Of a DNA stretch of 64,000 bases, positions 45,210-57,424 are shown piece by piece (position 1 is the stretch's first letter; the number at the start of each line of letters is the position of its first letter). Source of the DNA: Luscinia megarhynchos (lineage: Eukaryota; Chordata; Aves; Passeriformes; Turdidae); NCBI GenBank assembly GCA_034336665.1, contig CM067589.1:4059290-4123289 (forward strand). The letters are read 5' to 3'. The position numbers were made by a program, and so were the translations under genes. A model generated the notes under the pieces. The model ran no database searches, had not been told where the DNA came from, and saw nothing but the letters and a program-made list of their open reading frames with translations.

Positions 45210-47065
45210 CAAGTCCTTCTGTGCTGCAATAAGCTTCAACAAATCCACTGACACCTTCAAGCTCTGGTCCTTGTAAAGTCCACACTCGGGTCCCTGGTCA
45301 CACAAGGAGGAGGAGGAAAATAAGAGATGATGGTTAGTACACAGGGCCATGTTTGATGAGAGGTGACAAATATTGGGCAGGACATTTTCTCCAACAAAGC
45401 CCCGAGAAGACACACAGATTCATCTCCTACTCATGGAGGGCAGGAGGTGACATAGGGGAGAGGATGCAAAACCTCCTTCCCTGACAGAGTGAGAGGATCT
45501 CTGGCCTGCCCCTTCATCCTTCCTTCTCATCCAGGTCAGGAGAAGTGGAAATATTTTTCAATCTGTTAAAATGATGAAGCAAATCAGCAAATTCAGAAAT
45601 CTGACCCAATTCTAGGAGCTCTCCCCCCATGCTTTATAATGCATTCCTCCCCCCCTTTCCCTGCCCACTCTATACATAGCTCAATCCTTCCTGCTGCACC
45701 CAAAACAACTCCCCAAGTGCAGGCTGTGGTGAGGGGAGGAGGGGAGGACGTCTTAACCTCAATTCCACTTTGCCTTGTGGTCTAACGTCTGCTGTTCTTT
45801 TCCACAGCTCTCCCCCTCCCTGCCACGTGCCCCCCCCACCCCCTTGGTGCTGCACTTTCCAGAGGATGTGGTTTTTGTGGTGGGGGGTAGACGAGCATCA
45901 GTGGTGACCCAGATCTCGACTCTGGCGTCATGGAACTTGTGCTGTGGCCTCTTCCTGCCCCACCTGGGCCACGAGCCCCTTTCCACCTCCTGTCCTGCTC
46001 TGTTATTTCCTGGCTTTGCTTTGCTCTGTGGTTTTTGTGTCTCGAAATAAACAAGAAAATGCAGGGAAGGGGGGGCACGTTGTGGTGGTGGGAGATTGGC
46101 AGCCTGATATCTGAAAGTGTCTTTGAAGTAGACCTTGCAAATTCAGTGCTTTGCAGGTCACATGCCAGGAGCCATTTTAGTCAAAACATTTAACTCATCT
46201 CCCACCTGGCAAATTCTGTCCCTGTTTAACCTGGAAGAGGAAAGACTCAGATGTGAAAACAGAGGCAGCACAGTCCTTAACTCTATCCTTTCATCTGGGA
46301 GTGAGTTTGAACTGCAGCATAATAAAATTATGATGGTTATTAATTTTTAAAAGTGATGGTAAAGGTAAATGTGTATGGAAAGCTTTCTTCCACATCTCTG
46401 AACGTTTCTGGAATGAGGTTAATAGGTAGGAAATCTGTGAAATGCAATGACTTATGACTTGCTTTCTAGTTCATATATGACTTAGGCAGCTTCTTCAGGC
46501 TGTCTCCCGTGACACGGCAGATTTCATCAGGAGTGGAATGCAGGCCCCAAGAGCTGCCTGGAATGCAGCACTGAAGGAGCCACAGGTTTCCTACAGCTGG
46601 GGAGAGATGAGAATGATGGCTGTGTCCAGGGAGAGAACAAATCCCTGAACATCTGCACTGTAAAACAATCAGGGCAACAGACAGGGGAAGTTTAAGTTGT
46701 TCCTTGTCAGGAGGTCAGTGATTGTCACCCTGTGACAGGTCCCAGCTCAGTGCTGGGTGCAGGACCAAGGCAGGACACCAGGCAGGCTCTGTCCTGCTGC
46801 TCTCAGCAGTGTGGGTCAGACCCTGCCGTGGTCCTCCCACAGGAGGCACCAGGGCTTTTGGCTAAAAGTGTTTGAACCATGACCCTTTCCAAAAGCCAGC
46901 TCCTTGTGCAGGCTGTGATCCCAGCTGGGTGAGGGAACCACCCCCAGTGGTCCTGAGAGGCTTTTCCTGCCACTTTGGGAGCTGGTGGGAGGTACAGGCA
47001 AGGTTCAAGCTTTGCAGGGAGAGTGTGTTTCTGTCAGGGCACACTTCTCTTTCTTCCCCACAGAG
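45210..47065. other. TRAC-DAD1 intergenic stretch
   Basis: No coding gene is seen. An AATAAA occurs near 46045 on the plus strand after a pyrimidine-rich block (45795-45845), but I find no matching open frame. The candidate enhancer core lies in it. Confidence 0.4.
45900..45962. promoter_or_regulatory. Candidate TCR-alpha enhancer core
   Basis: The minus strand shows 'TTCCATGACGCCA', close to the ATF/CREB site of the mammalian TCR-alpha enhancer (a TGACGTCA core in a TTCCATGACG context). Beside it on the plus strand are 'TGTGGCC' (RUNX-like) and 'CTTCCTG' (ETS-like), all within about 35 bases. It lies about 3.5 kb 3' of the TRAC stop codon, near where the mammalian enhancer sits between TRAC and DAD1. 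A LEF site is not obvious and CREB has one mismatch. This is a motif-level inference only. Confidence 0.35.
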
Positions 47066-47069
47066 GAGC

Positions 47070-47515
47070 CTCTGGTGATGCCTTAGGATTTTGGCTTTTA
47101 TATTTTTCATAGATGTGTAATCCTGCAATTCTTTAGTGTAGAACTCCAAACTCCATGTACAGTGTGGCTGCTGCTTTCCCATTCTGTCAGACACAGCAAT
47201 TCCTCTCCAGGCCTGGGAATCAAGGACACCTCACTGTCTCAGGCCCCAAGAAATACAAACAGAAGTGAGTTGGGGGGAGCAAACTGAGGGTAAATGACTT
47301 CACTACTGGAGCTGTAATTGGAAGATTAACCTCCAGTATGCAAATGGACCCAATTTATAAAACTGTGAAAACCAAACCCATGACCCTGTTGTCCATTTTT
47401 GGGTGTAGCCCCTGCGGGGCTTTGTCTGCATGAAATGTTACTGAAGGCCCTTCCATAAATAAATATATTCAATAAATGTAACTGCTTCTTATTCCCTTGG
47501 TTTTGTCTGGCCTGT
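47070..47515 (+). mobile_element. LTR-like repeat, copy 3 of a dispersed family
   Basis: It begins near 'gatgccttaggattttggct', continues with 'agaactccaaactccatgta', 'gaatcaaggacacctcac' and 'gaagattaacctccagtatg', and ends with 'aataaatatattcaataaatg' and a C/T tail. Copies near 38960 and 29640 share parts of this order. Confidence 0.55.
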
Positions 47516-47789
47516 TTTTAGTTGGTCCCAGAAGAGCCTCACTGGGGCATCAGAAGATGGAGAAATTGATGTCACAAAAGGAGAACATTTCCCTTTCAGA
47601 TTTGCCAGGGTCAGACAGAACCTGGAGGCCGAGGGGGTCCATTGGTGTCATCACTGCAGAGCAGGCACCCTGTGCTGCTGTGACACTCAGGATTGGGGAC
47701 ACCTCAGGGTCCTGTGTGACCCACAGCAGCAATCCAGGATCCTGGGGCTGTGACCAGTCCCCTCACTGTGGCCAAGCCATTTTTTGTTG

Positions 47790-48370
47790 TCTCCACCCAG
47801 CACAGTCTCGGGGCAGAGGGGCTCCCCCTTCCCTGTACTCAGCACTGGTGAGGCCACACCTCGAGTGCTGTGTCCAGTTCTGGCCCCTCAGCTTAGGAAG
47901 GACATTGAGACACTTGAGTGTGTCCAGAGGAGGCAACGAGGCTGGTGAGGGGCTTGGAACACAAACCCTGTGAGGAACTGTGGGGTTGTTCAGCCTGGAG
48001 AAAAGGAGACTCAGGGGTGACCTTATCACTCTTTACAGCTCCCTGAAAGGTGGCTTTGCTCAGGTGGGGTTGGTCTCTTTCTCCTGGGAGCACTGACAGA
48101 ATGAGAGGACACAGTCTCAAGCTGCACCAGGGGAGATACAGGTTGGATATTGGGAAAAAGTTTTTCGTGAAAAGAGTGATAAAGCACTGGAATGATCTGC
48201 CCAGGGAGGTGGTGGAGTCACCGTCCCTGGATGTGTTAAAAACAGACTGGATGTGGCACTTGGTGCCATGGTCTAGTTGAGGTGTTGGGGCTGGGTTGGA
48301 CTCGATGATCTTGAAGGTCTCTTCCAACCCAGTGATTCTGTGAATTCTGTGAATTCTGTGAATTCTCTCT
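47790..48370 (+). mobile_element. CR1 LINE with intact 3' tail
   Basis: Typical CR1 segments run in order: 'gtgaggccacacctcgagtg', 'gttcagcctggagaaaagga', 'gatctgcccagggaggtggt' and 'ttggactcgatgatcttgaa'. The element ends in three to four tandem 'ttctgtgaa' units (about 48338-48366). That tail is the diagnostic CR1 3' end. Confidence 0.93.
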
Positions 48371-49422
48371 CTCCCCTGTCCTCACAGGACACAGCACAGA
48401 TGTCCTGCAGAAGGACTTTGTTCCCACCCTCCATGGTGGATCCAACCCCTTCCCTCCTCCCTCCCAAAGGGAGATGCCTCGAACCACAAACACAAGAGAC
48501 AAACAAGTTTCTCATTTTTTGTAAGAATTGTTTGATAACAGCCTAAAGAAATGCCAAGACATTTTGTGAGTGCCAGTACAGTTCATGAATTAGCAGCATA
48601 CAGATGCCACAGGCAACCACTGTTCCAAGGTGGGCACACATGGACAAGTAAATATTTCAGTACATTTTCATGCAATTGTTACAAAAAGAACTTGGGAGAT
48701 ATCAGATTGTTAGAAGTAAACAAAAAGAACAAAAGTGGTTTATATTTTTACTAACAGAAAGCCAAATATTAAACTGGTTTAAATCAAGGATGATTAATGG
48801 CCAGATAGACTTTTAAAAAATAATAAAAATATTATTTTTCTTTTTTTTTTCCCTGTGATATTGAAGTGACAATTTCATTGAATTTGGGACTTCTGGGTGA
48901 CCTGCAGCTCATCCTTTAGGGTAAAAAAAAGGGATATTTTTGCTTTGATCTAGCACAGCCTTGCAGGACAATGTATCCTGAGTATGTCTCCCTTTGCTTT
49001 TCAAAGTTTTTTCATTTGCACCTGAAAAGGTTTCTAAGAGACATGAATACCATAAAGCTACCTAAATGGGAAAAATTCCCATTCAGGTGATATTTAGTTT
49101 GCAGTTTTTAACAAACTGCATTGCTGCAGGCAGAAGTCATCATTTTAATGCAAGTAACAGTGATGCTTGGCAGTGTGTAATTATAGCAAAGTTTGCTTCA
49201 TGCAGAAGAGACTCTGTATGGTGAATGACCCAGGAGGGCAGAATGCTGGAAATGTTTCCTTTTGAGTAGTTTTAAAGCAATGCAAATAAAGCAATTTAGA
49301 ATATAATGGCTGGTGTGGTTTATAAGAACAGCAGTGACATCCCCTGCACAAGGAATATCCCCGTGCTCCCTTCTTGCTCAGATGCTCTCTGATGGTTTTG
49401 GTACTTCAGGACGGCACCACTT
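48371..49422 (-). other. Probable TRAC 3' untranslated region and flank
   Basis: This AT-rich stretch lies directly after the TRAC stop on the minus strand and holds no open frame of interest. I see no consensus AATAAA on the minus strand. An ATTAAA variant occurs near 49145. The end of the transcript cannot be set from sequence. Confidence 0.4.
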
Positions 49423-52400
49423 TCAGTCCTGCAACAAAAACAAAGGTGTGTTAAATCATTATTTGGGTGACAGTCACAGCTGCACAATTGTAGAGCTGAA
49501 GTGTCCAGGCAAGAGAAAGAGAAGAAACAGACACTGGGCAAAAAGTAATTTATTAGGGTTTATATTAAAGTCAATAACATCAAACTTTCCCAGCTGGAGA
49601 CAGGTGAGGGAAGAAATCTGATGGATGAATGCAGGCAAGGGAAGGGATGGGTGTAGAAATAGAAGGGACAAATATCTTGAAAGGAAAAACAATTCTTATG
49701 GACAGGGGAGAGCACCTGAGGGGTGGCTGAAAATGGTGTGGCCACAGGAATGGAGGGATTTTACTGCTGGCAGACAAAAGAAGTGTGGATAGACTGCATA
49801 AACAGCAATTCCAGAGAGAAGGAGAATTTATAGCTGACGAACCAATCCAGATGTTTTCTAACAGATGTTTTCTGACCCCCCCAAGCATACTCACCTTTTT
49901 CTTCTTCCACATAAGCATTGTCATCAGCACATTAAAAAGTACTGCTTTCATTAAAACTATTTTGAGGCCCAGCTGTGATAAAGACAGCGTGTTCAAGCGT
50001 TCATCTGGAAAAAAAAACCAAACAGAAAATGAGAGTCAGAAGAGCACTGAGTGTTCCACAGACTGAACCTTTCCTAACAAAGCTGCTCCACTGTGTGATG
50101 GAGTCAGCTGGGAGCACAGGAAATGAGACAGGGAGCAGGACTCAGGCACTTCAATTTCTTCCATTCAATAACCACTTAATTATCCAACATGCCAATCTGC
50201 CATCCACTTAACTGGTTTGAAATACTGTGTATTGTGCACCCAGGATGATGCAGGCAGCCCTCCTTCCTCTAAATTTTTTTGAAGATGGGCAGAGGGAAAT
50301 TTTTATTTTAATCATAGAACACAAATGTATTTAAATTTTATATTAATCTAAAGTTAAAAAACCATTTGTATCTAAAAATGCATTGATCTGTCCTGGAGAA
50401 GGAAGGAACTGTCAGCAAAAATTCACGGTATGTTTATCAGTGTTACAAGTACATATTATATTTATTTTCACAAATATTAAAATGAATGCTATTTGTATAA
50501 TGTTGGAAAACTTATGAATGAATACAAAATGAATAAAAAATATAAAAATTCATTTTAAATGAATATAATTTCTTTTAGTTCTGTTATTAACAAAACTTAG
50601 AAATAGTAATGTGATAAATATATTTTTCTTGGACTACAACATGGTGATGTAACAAGCTTTTGTTCATGTAACTAATTCAGAGACTGGTAAAAAGACATTC
50701 TTCACATTCTTGGGTTATCCTGTCTGGATGAAGATAACCAGAACTCCAGGGAAGGAATTTATTGATCAGGGAGTAGGCAACAGGATGGCACCACAAAAAT
50801 AGTTGGTTTACAGGTCGGGATGGAGGGGTTGATTTTGAATAATGCATGAAGGTCTATGAATATGCAACATGTTGATGCATTTAACCAAGTGTTTTCTGAG
50901 CTAGGGTGCTCTTGGCTGAATGCCCAGCACCCAGCCACATTAACCCTTTGCTCAATTGTCTTTGTCTCCTATTTGTCTTTTTTTTAAAATTTTCTGTATT
51001 TACTATTATTATTATTGTTGTTATTATTATTATTGTTGTTGTTATTATTATTGTTATTATTATACCATTTTTAAGTTACCAGGAAAGTGAACCTTGTTTT
51101 TGACATCAGTGAGAACCCTTCAGAGAGCTGAAAGGCTGATGGAATCAGCCGTGTTTACTGCTGAGTATTTTCCTGAAGCGTGTTTTGGAAAGATTTGCAA
51201 GATCACAGCTGCTGTGTGAGCAGGGCAGCTCAGGCTCTGCTCTTTGAAGAGGCAGAGCAGCAGAAGCTGGGACTGCAGCAGTGAGCAGTGAGCTGGGGCA
51301 GAGCTTGGGTGCACCCAGCAGTGCTGAGCCCTGAGCACAGAAACCACCAGCTTAGCTCTTGTTTCATTAGCTGTTTGTGCACCCAAAATAACGCAGCTCC
51401 TGTGAAGCTGAGCTGAGGCGGTGCTGACTCACAGCTGGAGTCACTCTGGTGAGCCACAGCAGGAGCTCTGGGCGCTGCCTGCACTGCATTAAATTATCAG
51501 CTTGGGTCAGGAAGGTGCATTAACACCACCACTTTCAGCCTTAATGTTTAAAGCCTGTGGGGGCCCTTTTGGAGATTTTCTGTCTGACATTTTGCTGCTT
51601 CAAAAAGAATTCTGCAAGCGGGAAAACCAGTAAAAACTTGGGAAGACATTTGCTTTAGTCAGGCCAGAGTTTTCTCCTAAAATGCTGTGTTACATACCTG
51701 TCCTGAAGTGTGGGGACAGCCCTGTGACACAGACAGCACTGGCACCTGCAGAGAGTAACAATAAATTTGATTAATAACAAAATGTACTTCTCCAGAGGTC
51801 TATAAAGATATCTCTGCTTAGAAGGACTGAATTAGAGTTTCTGGCCAACAAACCCTCCCATAAACACTCTTTTCTCCCTTTTTCAGGGCAAGCAGAAAAT
51901 ATTATCTAATTAAACTTAAAAGTGTCCCTTTGGACAAAAGGAATTTCAAGATTTCTATCCCCCCACAGTGTGTTTTTAAGATGTCTCTGCTCTGACTGTA
52001 CCAGACCCTTAATCCTGTTTGCACCAAGGAGGAAGGAGAGAGAAAACAGAGAAATGAGGAAACATTCCTGTGTCTTGTGGGGCCATAGTGGAGCACTGCC
52101 TGCAGGGCTGGGAGAGGAATGAGGGATTTGTCTTTACAAACGAGCTGTGGGTCTGCTGGTGGACAAAACCAGCACTGAGAGATAAAAGAAACAATGGGAA
52201 GGATTCCACTGATTGATGAATGGAAAAAGAGATTTGCCTTTACAAAAAACTGTAGGTTTGCTGGTAAATGAAATTGGATATTGAAAGAAACAATGGGGAT
52301 TTCTATAAAAATTAAAAGTTAAAATGGAGGGTTATACATTAGAGGGGAATCTCAGGTATCAGGTGTTCTGGGAAGTCTGTGCCTCTCAAGTACCTCAGGC

Positions 52401-52938
52401 AGTGAGGGAAAGAGAGAGGGAAATGCAGCTGGGAAATTGGGATACAAAGGAGGCTGCATCCTCCAAAAATCTGAGAGATCGTCGAGGAATGTCCCATGGC
52501 CTCTCCCTTTATTTGAATAAAGTTACAGGACTCCTCTGTCTCCTTTCTGGACATAAACCTCTGGTGTTTGTGGATTAGTTTTCCTGACAAAAGGGAGCTG
52601 CAGCCCAATCCTGGTCCCACCAGCAGGACCCAGAGCACCTCCAACCCTGCCCACAGCCCCAGAAGTGCCATTACCACTCTCAGGGTCCTCGCCCTGCAGC
52701 TCTCCAAAGCCCTCGTGCCTGGCACCACAGTGCAGCTCATCCCTCTTGGCCCAGTAGGTGGACAGGTAGCTGGATTCCTTGCTGCTCTCTGCACTTTCCA
52801 CCTCCACGACAGCAGATGTGTGCTGCTCAGCTGAGTTAAGAGCGAGCTTTTCGGGGGAGTAATCTGTGATAAGGCACATTTCCAGATTCTGGTCATCTTT
52901 AGAGGTCAGCCTGTAGACCGAGGGAGATGGAGTAACTT
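49423..52938 (-). CDS. TRAC: T-cell receptor alpha constant region (TRAC)
   Basis: Four exons on the minus strand. Exon 1 (52938-52675) is the immunoglobulin-like domain, from 'VTPSPSVYRLTS' through 'MCLITDYSP' (first Cys) to 'ELHCGARHEG' (second Cys). Exon 2 (51745-51698) is the connecting peptide with the Cys for the beta-chain disulfide. Exon 3 (50004-49895) is the membrane segment 'LGLKIVLMKAVLFNVLMT' with two Lys and a Lys-rich tail. Exon 4 (49428) contributes only Asp plus stop before the untranslated region. All have AG/GT borders. Splicing from a J leaves one base that completes the first codon. About 142 residues result, equal to mammalian TRAC. It is the constant part of the alpha chain of the T-cell receptor, pairing with beta and CD3 in the plasma membrane. 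The usual first membrane Arg is Lys here. Two antisense solo LTRs lie in introns 1 and 2. Confidence 0.95.
50441..51105 (+). mobile_element. Solo LTR in TRAC intron 2, antisense to TRAC
   Basis: It runs from 'TGTTACAAGTACATATT' to 'gaaccttgtttttgaca' and is flanked by TCAG on both sides (50437-50440 and 51106-51109), a 4-base duplication typical of class I elements. It is 665 bases long and contains a (TTA/TTG)n run. Its partner at 36085-36647 is inverted. Confidence 0.8.
51001..51064. repeat. Trinucleotide microsatellite (TTA/TTG)n
   Basis: About 20 units of 'tat/tta' with interspersed 'ttg' lie inside the solo LTR of TRAC intron 2. The inverted partner LTR lacks this expansion. Confidence 0.9.
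52111..52589 (+). mobile_element. Solo LTR in TRAC intron 1, antisense to TRAC
   Basis: It matches 43611-44103 over nearly all of its length and ends 'agttttcctgaca' at 52589, only 85 bases from the exon 1 donor. It carries 'ttatttgaataaag' (poly(A) signal) on the plus strand. Confidence 0.8.
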
Positions 52939-53179
52939 CTGCAAGGAGAGAAAAGGAGTCATTAGGTCAGATTGCACATTCACAGTTCCTTCAGTTTAAC
53001 ATACAGCCACTTGGAAATGCAGGTTTCTGCATTATTCCAGTGAGATGCTGCCTGCTCATTGCTCAACTTTAGAGAATCAAACATCTGCAGTGGATGATGC
53101 AGAAGCTACTTCTCTTGACCTTTGTTGTGTGGGAGACACAGAGTGACCAGGCAGAATTCCTGGAGCATCTGAAAACGTT

Positions 53180-53551
53180 TGTGGACATCCACACCCTGCA
53201 TGTCCATAACCTTGTGAACACTGCTGCAGGCTCATGGAAAAATCCAGTCTAGATTTTTCCCAGGCTGTTGGCTTTCTCAGCTCCAGCTCGGGCCTTTCCC
53301 AGGCTGGGGATTTTCCTCAGAGCCCAAACAAGAGAAGGAAGAAAGAACAACACAGATAAAAACCTGGTGTTGACCACTGAGCTGTGTGAGTGTCGTGATA
53401 TTTTGCAGAAAGCATGTTTCAAAGAGGTGTTGCATTCTTGGACCAATGAATCTTTTCTACTTCGTTTTGCATGATCTATCTTATATAAATGCCATGGCTT
53501 TTCAATAAATCACTTCTTCTTGCTGCATTATTCACTGTTCCTGATCAGACA
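53180..53551 (+). mobile_element. Solo LTR upstream of TRAC exon 1
   Basis: It starts 'TGTGGACATCC' and ends 'cctgatcagaca'. It contains 'cttatataaatgcc' (TATA) and 'tcaataaatcac' (poly(A) signal). The middle block 'tttcaaagaggtgttgc' and 'ttcttggaccaatga' is shared with LTRs at 58149 and 63550. Its opening resembles the LTR at 3515. Confidence 0.75.
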
Positions 53552-53571
53552 ATACCTAACCTAACAGCTCA

Positions 53572-53730
53572 CTGGACTCTGGCACCTTGGCCTGGGGGCA
53601 CCCAGGGACGAGAGTGAAGCTGGAAGAGCAGCCAGGCCCAGCAGATTTCCCTGCCCATGGATGGAACTTGGTCCTTCAGCTCCCTGCCAACCCAAACCAT
53701 TCTGTGATTCTGTGATACTTGAGACAGCCC
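53572..53730 (+). mobile_element. CR1 3' end scrap
   Basis: It ends 'caacccaaaccattctgtga' followed by 'ttctgtgat', the CR1 tail. Only the last about 150 bases are present. Confidence 0.6.
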
Positions 53731-53734
53731 AGGG

Positions 53735-56700
53735 CCATTCTGCTTTTTCTGCAAATGTTTGGTCAAATCCACCAAATGCAAAACTCCTTCCCCCTGTGTC
53801 CTGAGGGGCAGTGGATCAACCACTAAACCCTAAGGGTGTCCACATTTACCAGCAGGCCACTGATGGTGCTGCTACAGCAGGAAGCTTGAGAAGCAAAGTA
53901 GGAACAGTGGGATAAAAGGGGGAAGCAACAAATGTTTCATCATGTTCCACCTCTTCTACCAATTTTTTTTTACAAAATGTTACCCTGCAGAGAGGGGTTT
54001 GAGGCACTAAAGACTGCAGACATGACACCTGGGGCTCATTACTGTTTCCTTGCTTCAAACTCTGCTAGCAAGTCAGTCAGACTGGGATTTTCCACACGTA
54101 TCAAAACACAACCTGTGGTTAAACCCTTTTTTGCATATTTAGCTTTATAAACATGTACTCTAAGCATACATTTCATCTGATTCTATGAGAAGGTGCATTC
54201 CTAAGTCTTTGTTCATGGCTAACAGTAAAATGTTCCAGACACTGCAGTGCTCTCATGATGACTAAATAAAGTATTACATTTGCCTTCAGAGATTTCAATG
54301 AGAGCTTCAGTTCACATCTATAAACTGATAAGTGTTACTGTGTAGGATTGAGAGTTGAATTTAATCTTTGCTTTCTCCCTGTTCACACACCTCACTGATA
54401 AATACTGTAGAAATACTGAAGACATCTTGGCTCCCAGATAAGAAATTGTCATTTCTTCTCATGGGAAATGTGTCTCAAAATCCTCTTTATCACTGAAATA
54501 AAGGTTCTTTGTTCTTTATCACTGAAATAAATGTTATTTGTTGTGCTCCCAGCTGCTGCCACCTCAGAGAAATATCCATACTTCCCTATTAGTATCATCT
54601 CAGAAAAAAAAAATAAAATCCACAAATCCCAAGGGTTCATTCTCTGGCCCGTCTCCTGAATTGTAATTCATCCATTCTAGCTTTGCCCTGGCTTTGAAGA
54701 ACATGATGAGATTCTCTGTATGCAGAAACACAGCCTGATGTCTGTTGGGACTCCCTTACCTCCCATACTCCCAGTTAGTTGTTTGGAAATAGTGATTGTT
54801 TGTAAGGGAGAGGAAGGCAGGAGCTGGTAAAAACCTTGATCATAGATCCCTGTGTAAAATACAGATGAGCCAGGGTGGACCATGGCCATGGGGTACAGGG
54901 AAGTGAAAGAGAAAGGAGGAATTTGTCAAGCTGCTCCCTCTCATCATGAGTCCTGTGCTTTCTGAAGAGATAAATATCTACATCTCTCCAAATTAGGGTG
55001 TTTTTCTCCTTTTCAATCTAAGCAATGCTTTGATCTTGAACACATAAATCAGTAAAATCTGTTTTTCACAGGAAGCTTCAGCAGTTTTGCAAAATATTAG
55101 TTTCCTGTTCTTACTCAGAGTGGTGACTGCCTCTGTTCTGGTGCTGCAGTTCAGTTCCTGTAAGTTCCTTGGTGTTTTTGCCCACTGCTATGAAGGTTTG
55201 AGATAGTTTTGGTGAACAACATCTACTCTAACCACAGCCCTGTGACCTGTTATTCTGTCTTAAGAGCTGGAGCCTGTGCTGGAGATGCTGTCTATTTATA
55301 CTGTATTCACAGGAAAGAGTGAGAATTAATAATAAATAATGATGCTCTGAGCTTTCTATGCTGCCTAATTTTATCTTTACTGAAGGATGTCTTCCAGGTG
55401 GAAGAGCAGGAGCTGTTGGAATGCTATTCCTGCCCAATCTACAGAGACAGCCAACTGAGGCTGATTTCAGGGGCGTTGAACCCTGTTGCAACATCAGATT
55501 GAGACCTGTGCCCTTTCTTTTTTCCCCTCCAAACCAGCTGTAGTAGAAATCCTGAGCTGGTTTCCTTCCCAGGTAATATCATGCAAAAAATGATCACATT
55601 CTCTATTCCTTCCAAAGCAACATGCATCTCTGGTCAGACTGGAACTGGTGACACAATTTTTGGTGCTGTTACCACTCCTCAGCCTGAGACATGATTTTCC
55701 ACAGCTGGAGCCAGCCTGGAGCTTTGCCCCACTCCAGGAACACCTGGACCCCTGCCCACTCATACAGGCCAATCTTGCCCCAGAGGAACAGCTCCAATGA
55801 ATTAACATCACATTTAGTGATGTTTCCATCATGTTCTATCAATGCACATTCCAAAAGGTCTGCCAGAGGTCCTCTGTGAAATCTGTCATTTTGTAGAAAT
55901 ACTGAAGACAGCTTAGCTCCCAAATGAAGAAATTTTGATTTCTTTCCATGGGGAAAGTCTAGAAAGGGACTCAAAATCTTGACTTGGGGAAGTCAAACTG
56001 CCAAAACTGTCCAAAGTCTTTCTCATGAACCTTTTAAAGGAATGATTTCCCACTGAACCAGAAGTAACAGTGAATTAATAGAGGAAGATACCCAGCATGT
56101 GAGAAGAAATCAAGTGCCAACAGAACAAATAGTTCTCTAGTACCAAACTAGGACAAATCCTGAGCTTTAGTGTTCACATTCAGAAAAAAATGAGATGAAT
56201 TTTTAATGAATTTTTTCTTATTGGGAAGCAATACCCTGTTTGTGTTCATGTATGGATTTACTCAGGCACCACCTAAACCACAGGAGAGAATTGCTATGAT
56301 CTCCTTTCAAAGATAAGAAAAGATTTTTTGGGTGTCAGAAGGAGCAATTCTGCTGTTCTAATCCACTAGATCACAGGTGATTGAGATGGATTAACCTAGC
56401 TGTGTGACAATTTCCTCAAAACAAAAAGACTTGAAGTGGCTGCTCATGAACCTCCTCAGAACCTCTGTCATTTTCACAAAATGCTTTTCCCTGCTTTTTC
56501 TTCCAAAATCAGGTTTTCAGTTGGGAGATCAAGTTTTCAATTATATATAGCAGAGATTTTGTTTCCAGAAAAAAAAAATAATCTTGGAATCACACAATGG
56601 CTATGGATTTTAAAAAAGAAAGATCATGGCATGTTCTCTTAGGCTAAGACTTAGCAAATCCAGTCTCTAAGCCCTTAGTGGGAAGAAGCTGCAGTCACCA

Positions 56701-57420
56701 TGCCATGGCTATTAAAGCTGGGTGGACATCACCCTTCTCTCACTGCTCTGTCCTGCCACACCACAGCCAAGCCCTCCTGCCATTCCAAGAGAGCAGCTCT
56801 ATCCCAACTGGTTTTGCCAAGGGAAGCTGAAAAGAAGTTGGAATATGCTCCCATGAAATCCCTGGTCCCTGATGCCATTATGATTTTTTTCCCTTTTAAA
56901 ATATATCTTTTATGTATTCTCAGTACTCTTAGCATACATACTTGTAATTCTTTAAGCCTGGTATCTTAGCATAGTCCTGGTGTTCTGATAGGCCAGACCA
57001 AACATCCTAAAGGCCTCACAGTTGGAGGCCAGAAAACCTTACACTATCTTGAGAAAGAATGTGCTCTGGAGAGAACCTTTCTGTAAACCAAAATCAGGCC
57101 CACCTGGGGGGAATACATTAGAATATGGAAATGTCACATTGCTTATTCAAGCTTCTCATTAGGGAATCTATGTCAAATATGCTAATTTGCAAGGTCTATA
57201 AAATTGTGCACAAAATCTACTGTGTGTGTGCATTTCAGAGTATTCCACCTTGACAAATTGTTGCACCTAAGGATCCTTATTAAATACTAAGATAAAAACC
57301 CTTTTATCCCTTAACCATGTCTGTCTCTTCATTCTGGGATCAGAAAAAAAGGAATCACATCTACCTAACAAACAAATGATGTACCAATCCTGGTGCTAAT
57401 ATGGAACAGCAAGCTCAAAC
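53735..57420. other. J-C intron, no J segment recognised
   Basis: I looked on the minus strand for an FGxG or WGxG core with a 12-spacer signal and found none. The stretch is mostly unique-looking, AT-rich DNA. It is the region between the most 3' visible TRAJ and TRAC. Confidence 0.5.
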
Positions 57421-57424
57421 TTAC

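Noticed and set aside
54760..54850. Possible TRAJ near 'ggtttttac' on the minus strand
   Set aside because: A nonamer-like string is present, but there is no heptamer 12 bases away and no FGxG core.
55660..55840. Possible extra TRAJ ('LFLWGKIGLYEW')
   Set aside because: WGKIG lacks the second Gly of the core, and no 12-spacer recombination signal or donor is at the right place.
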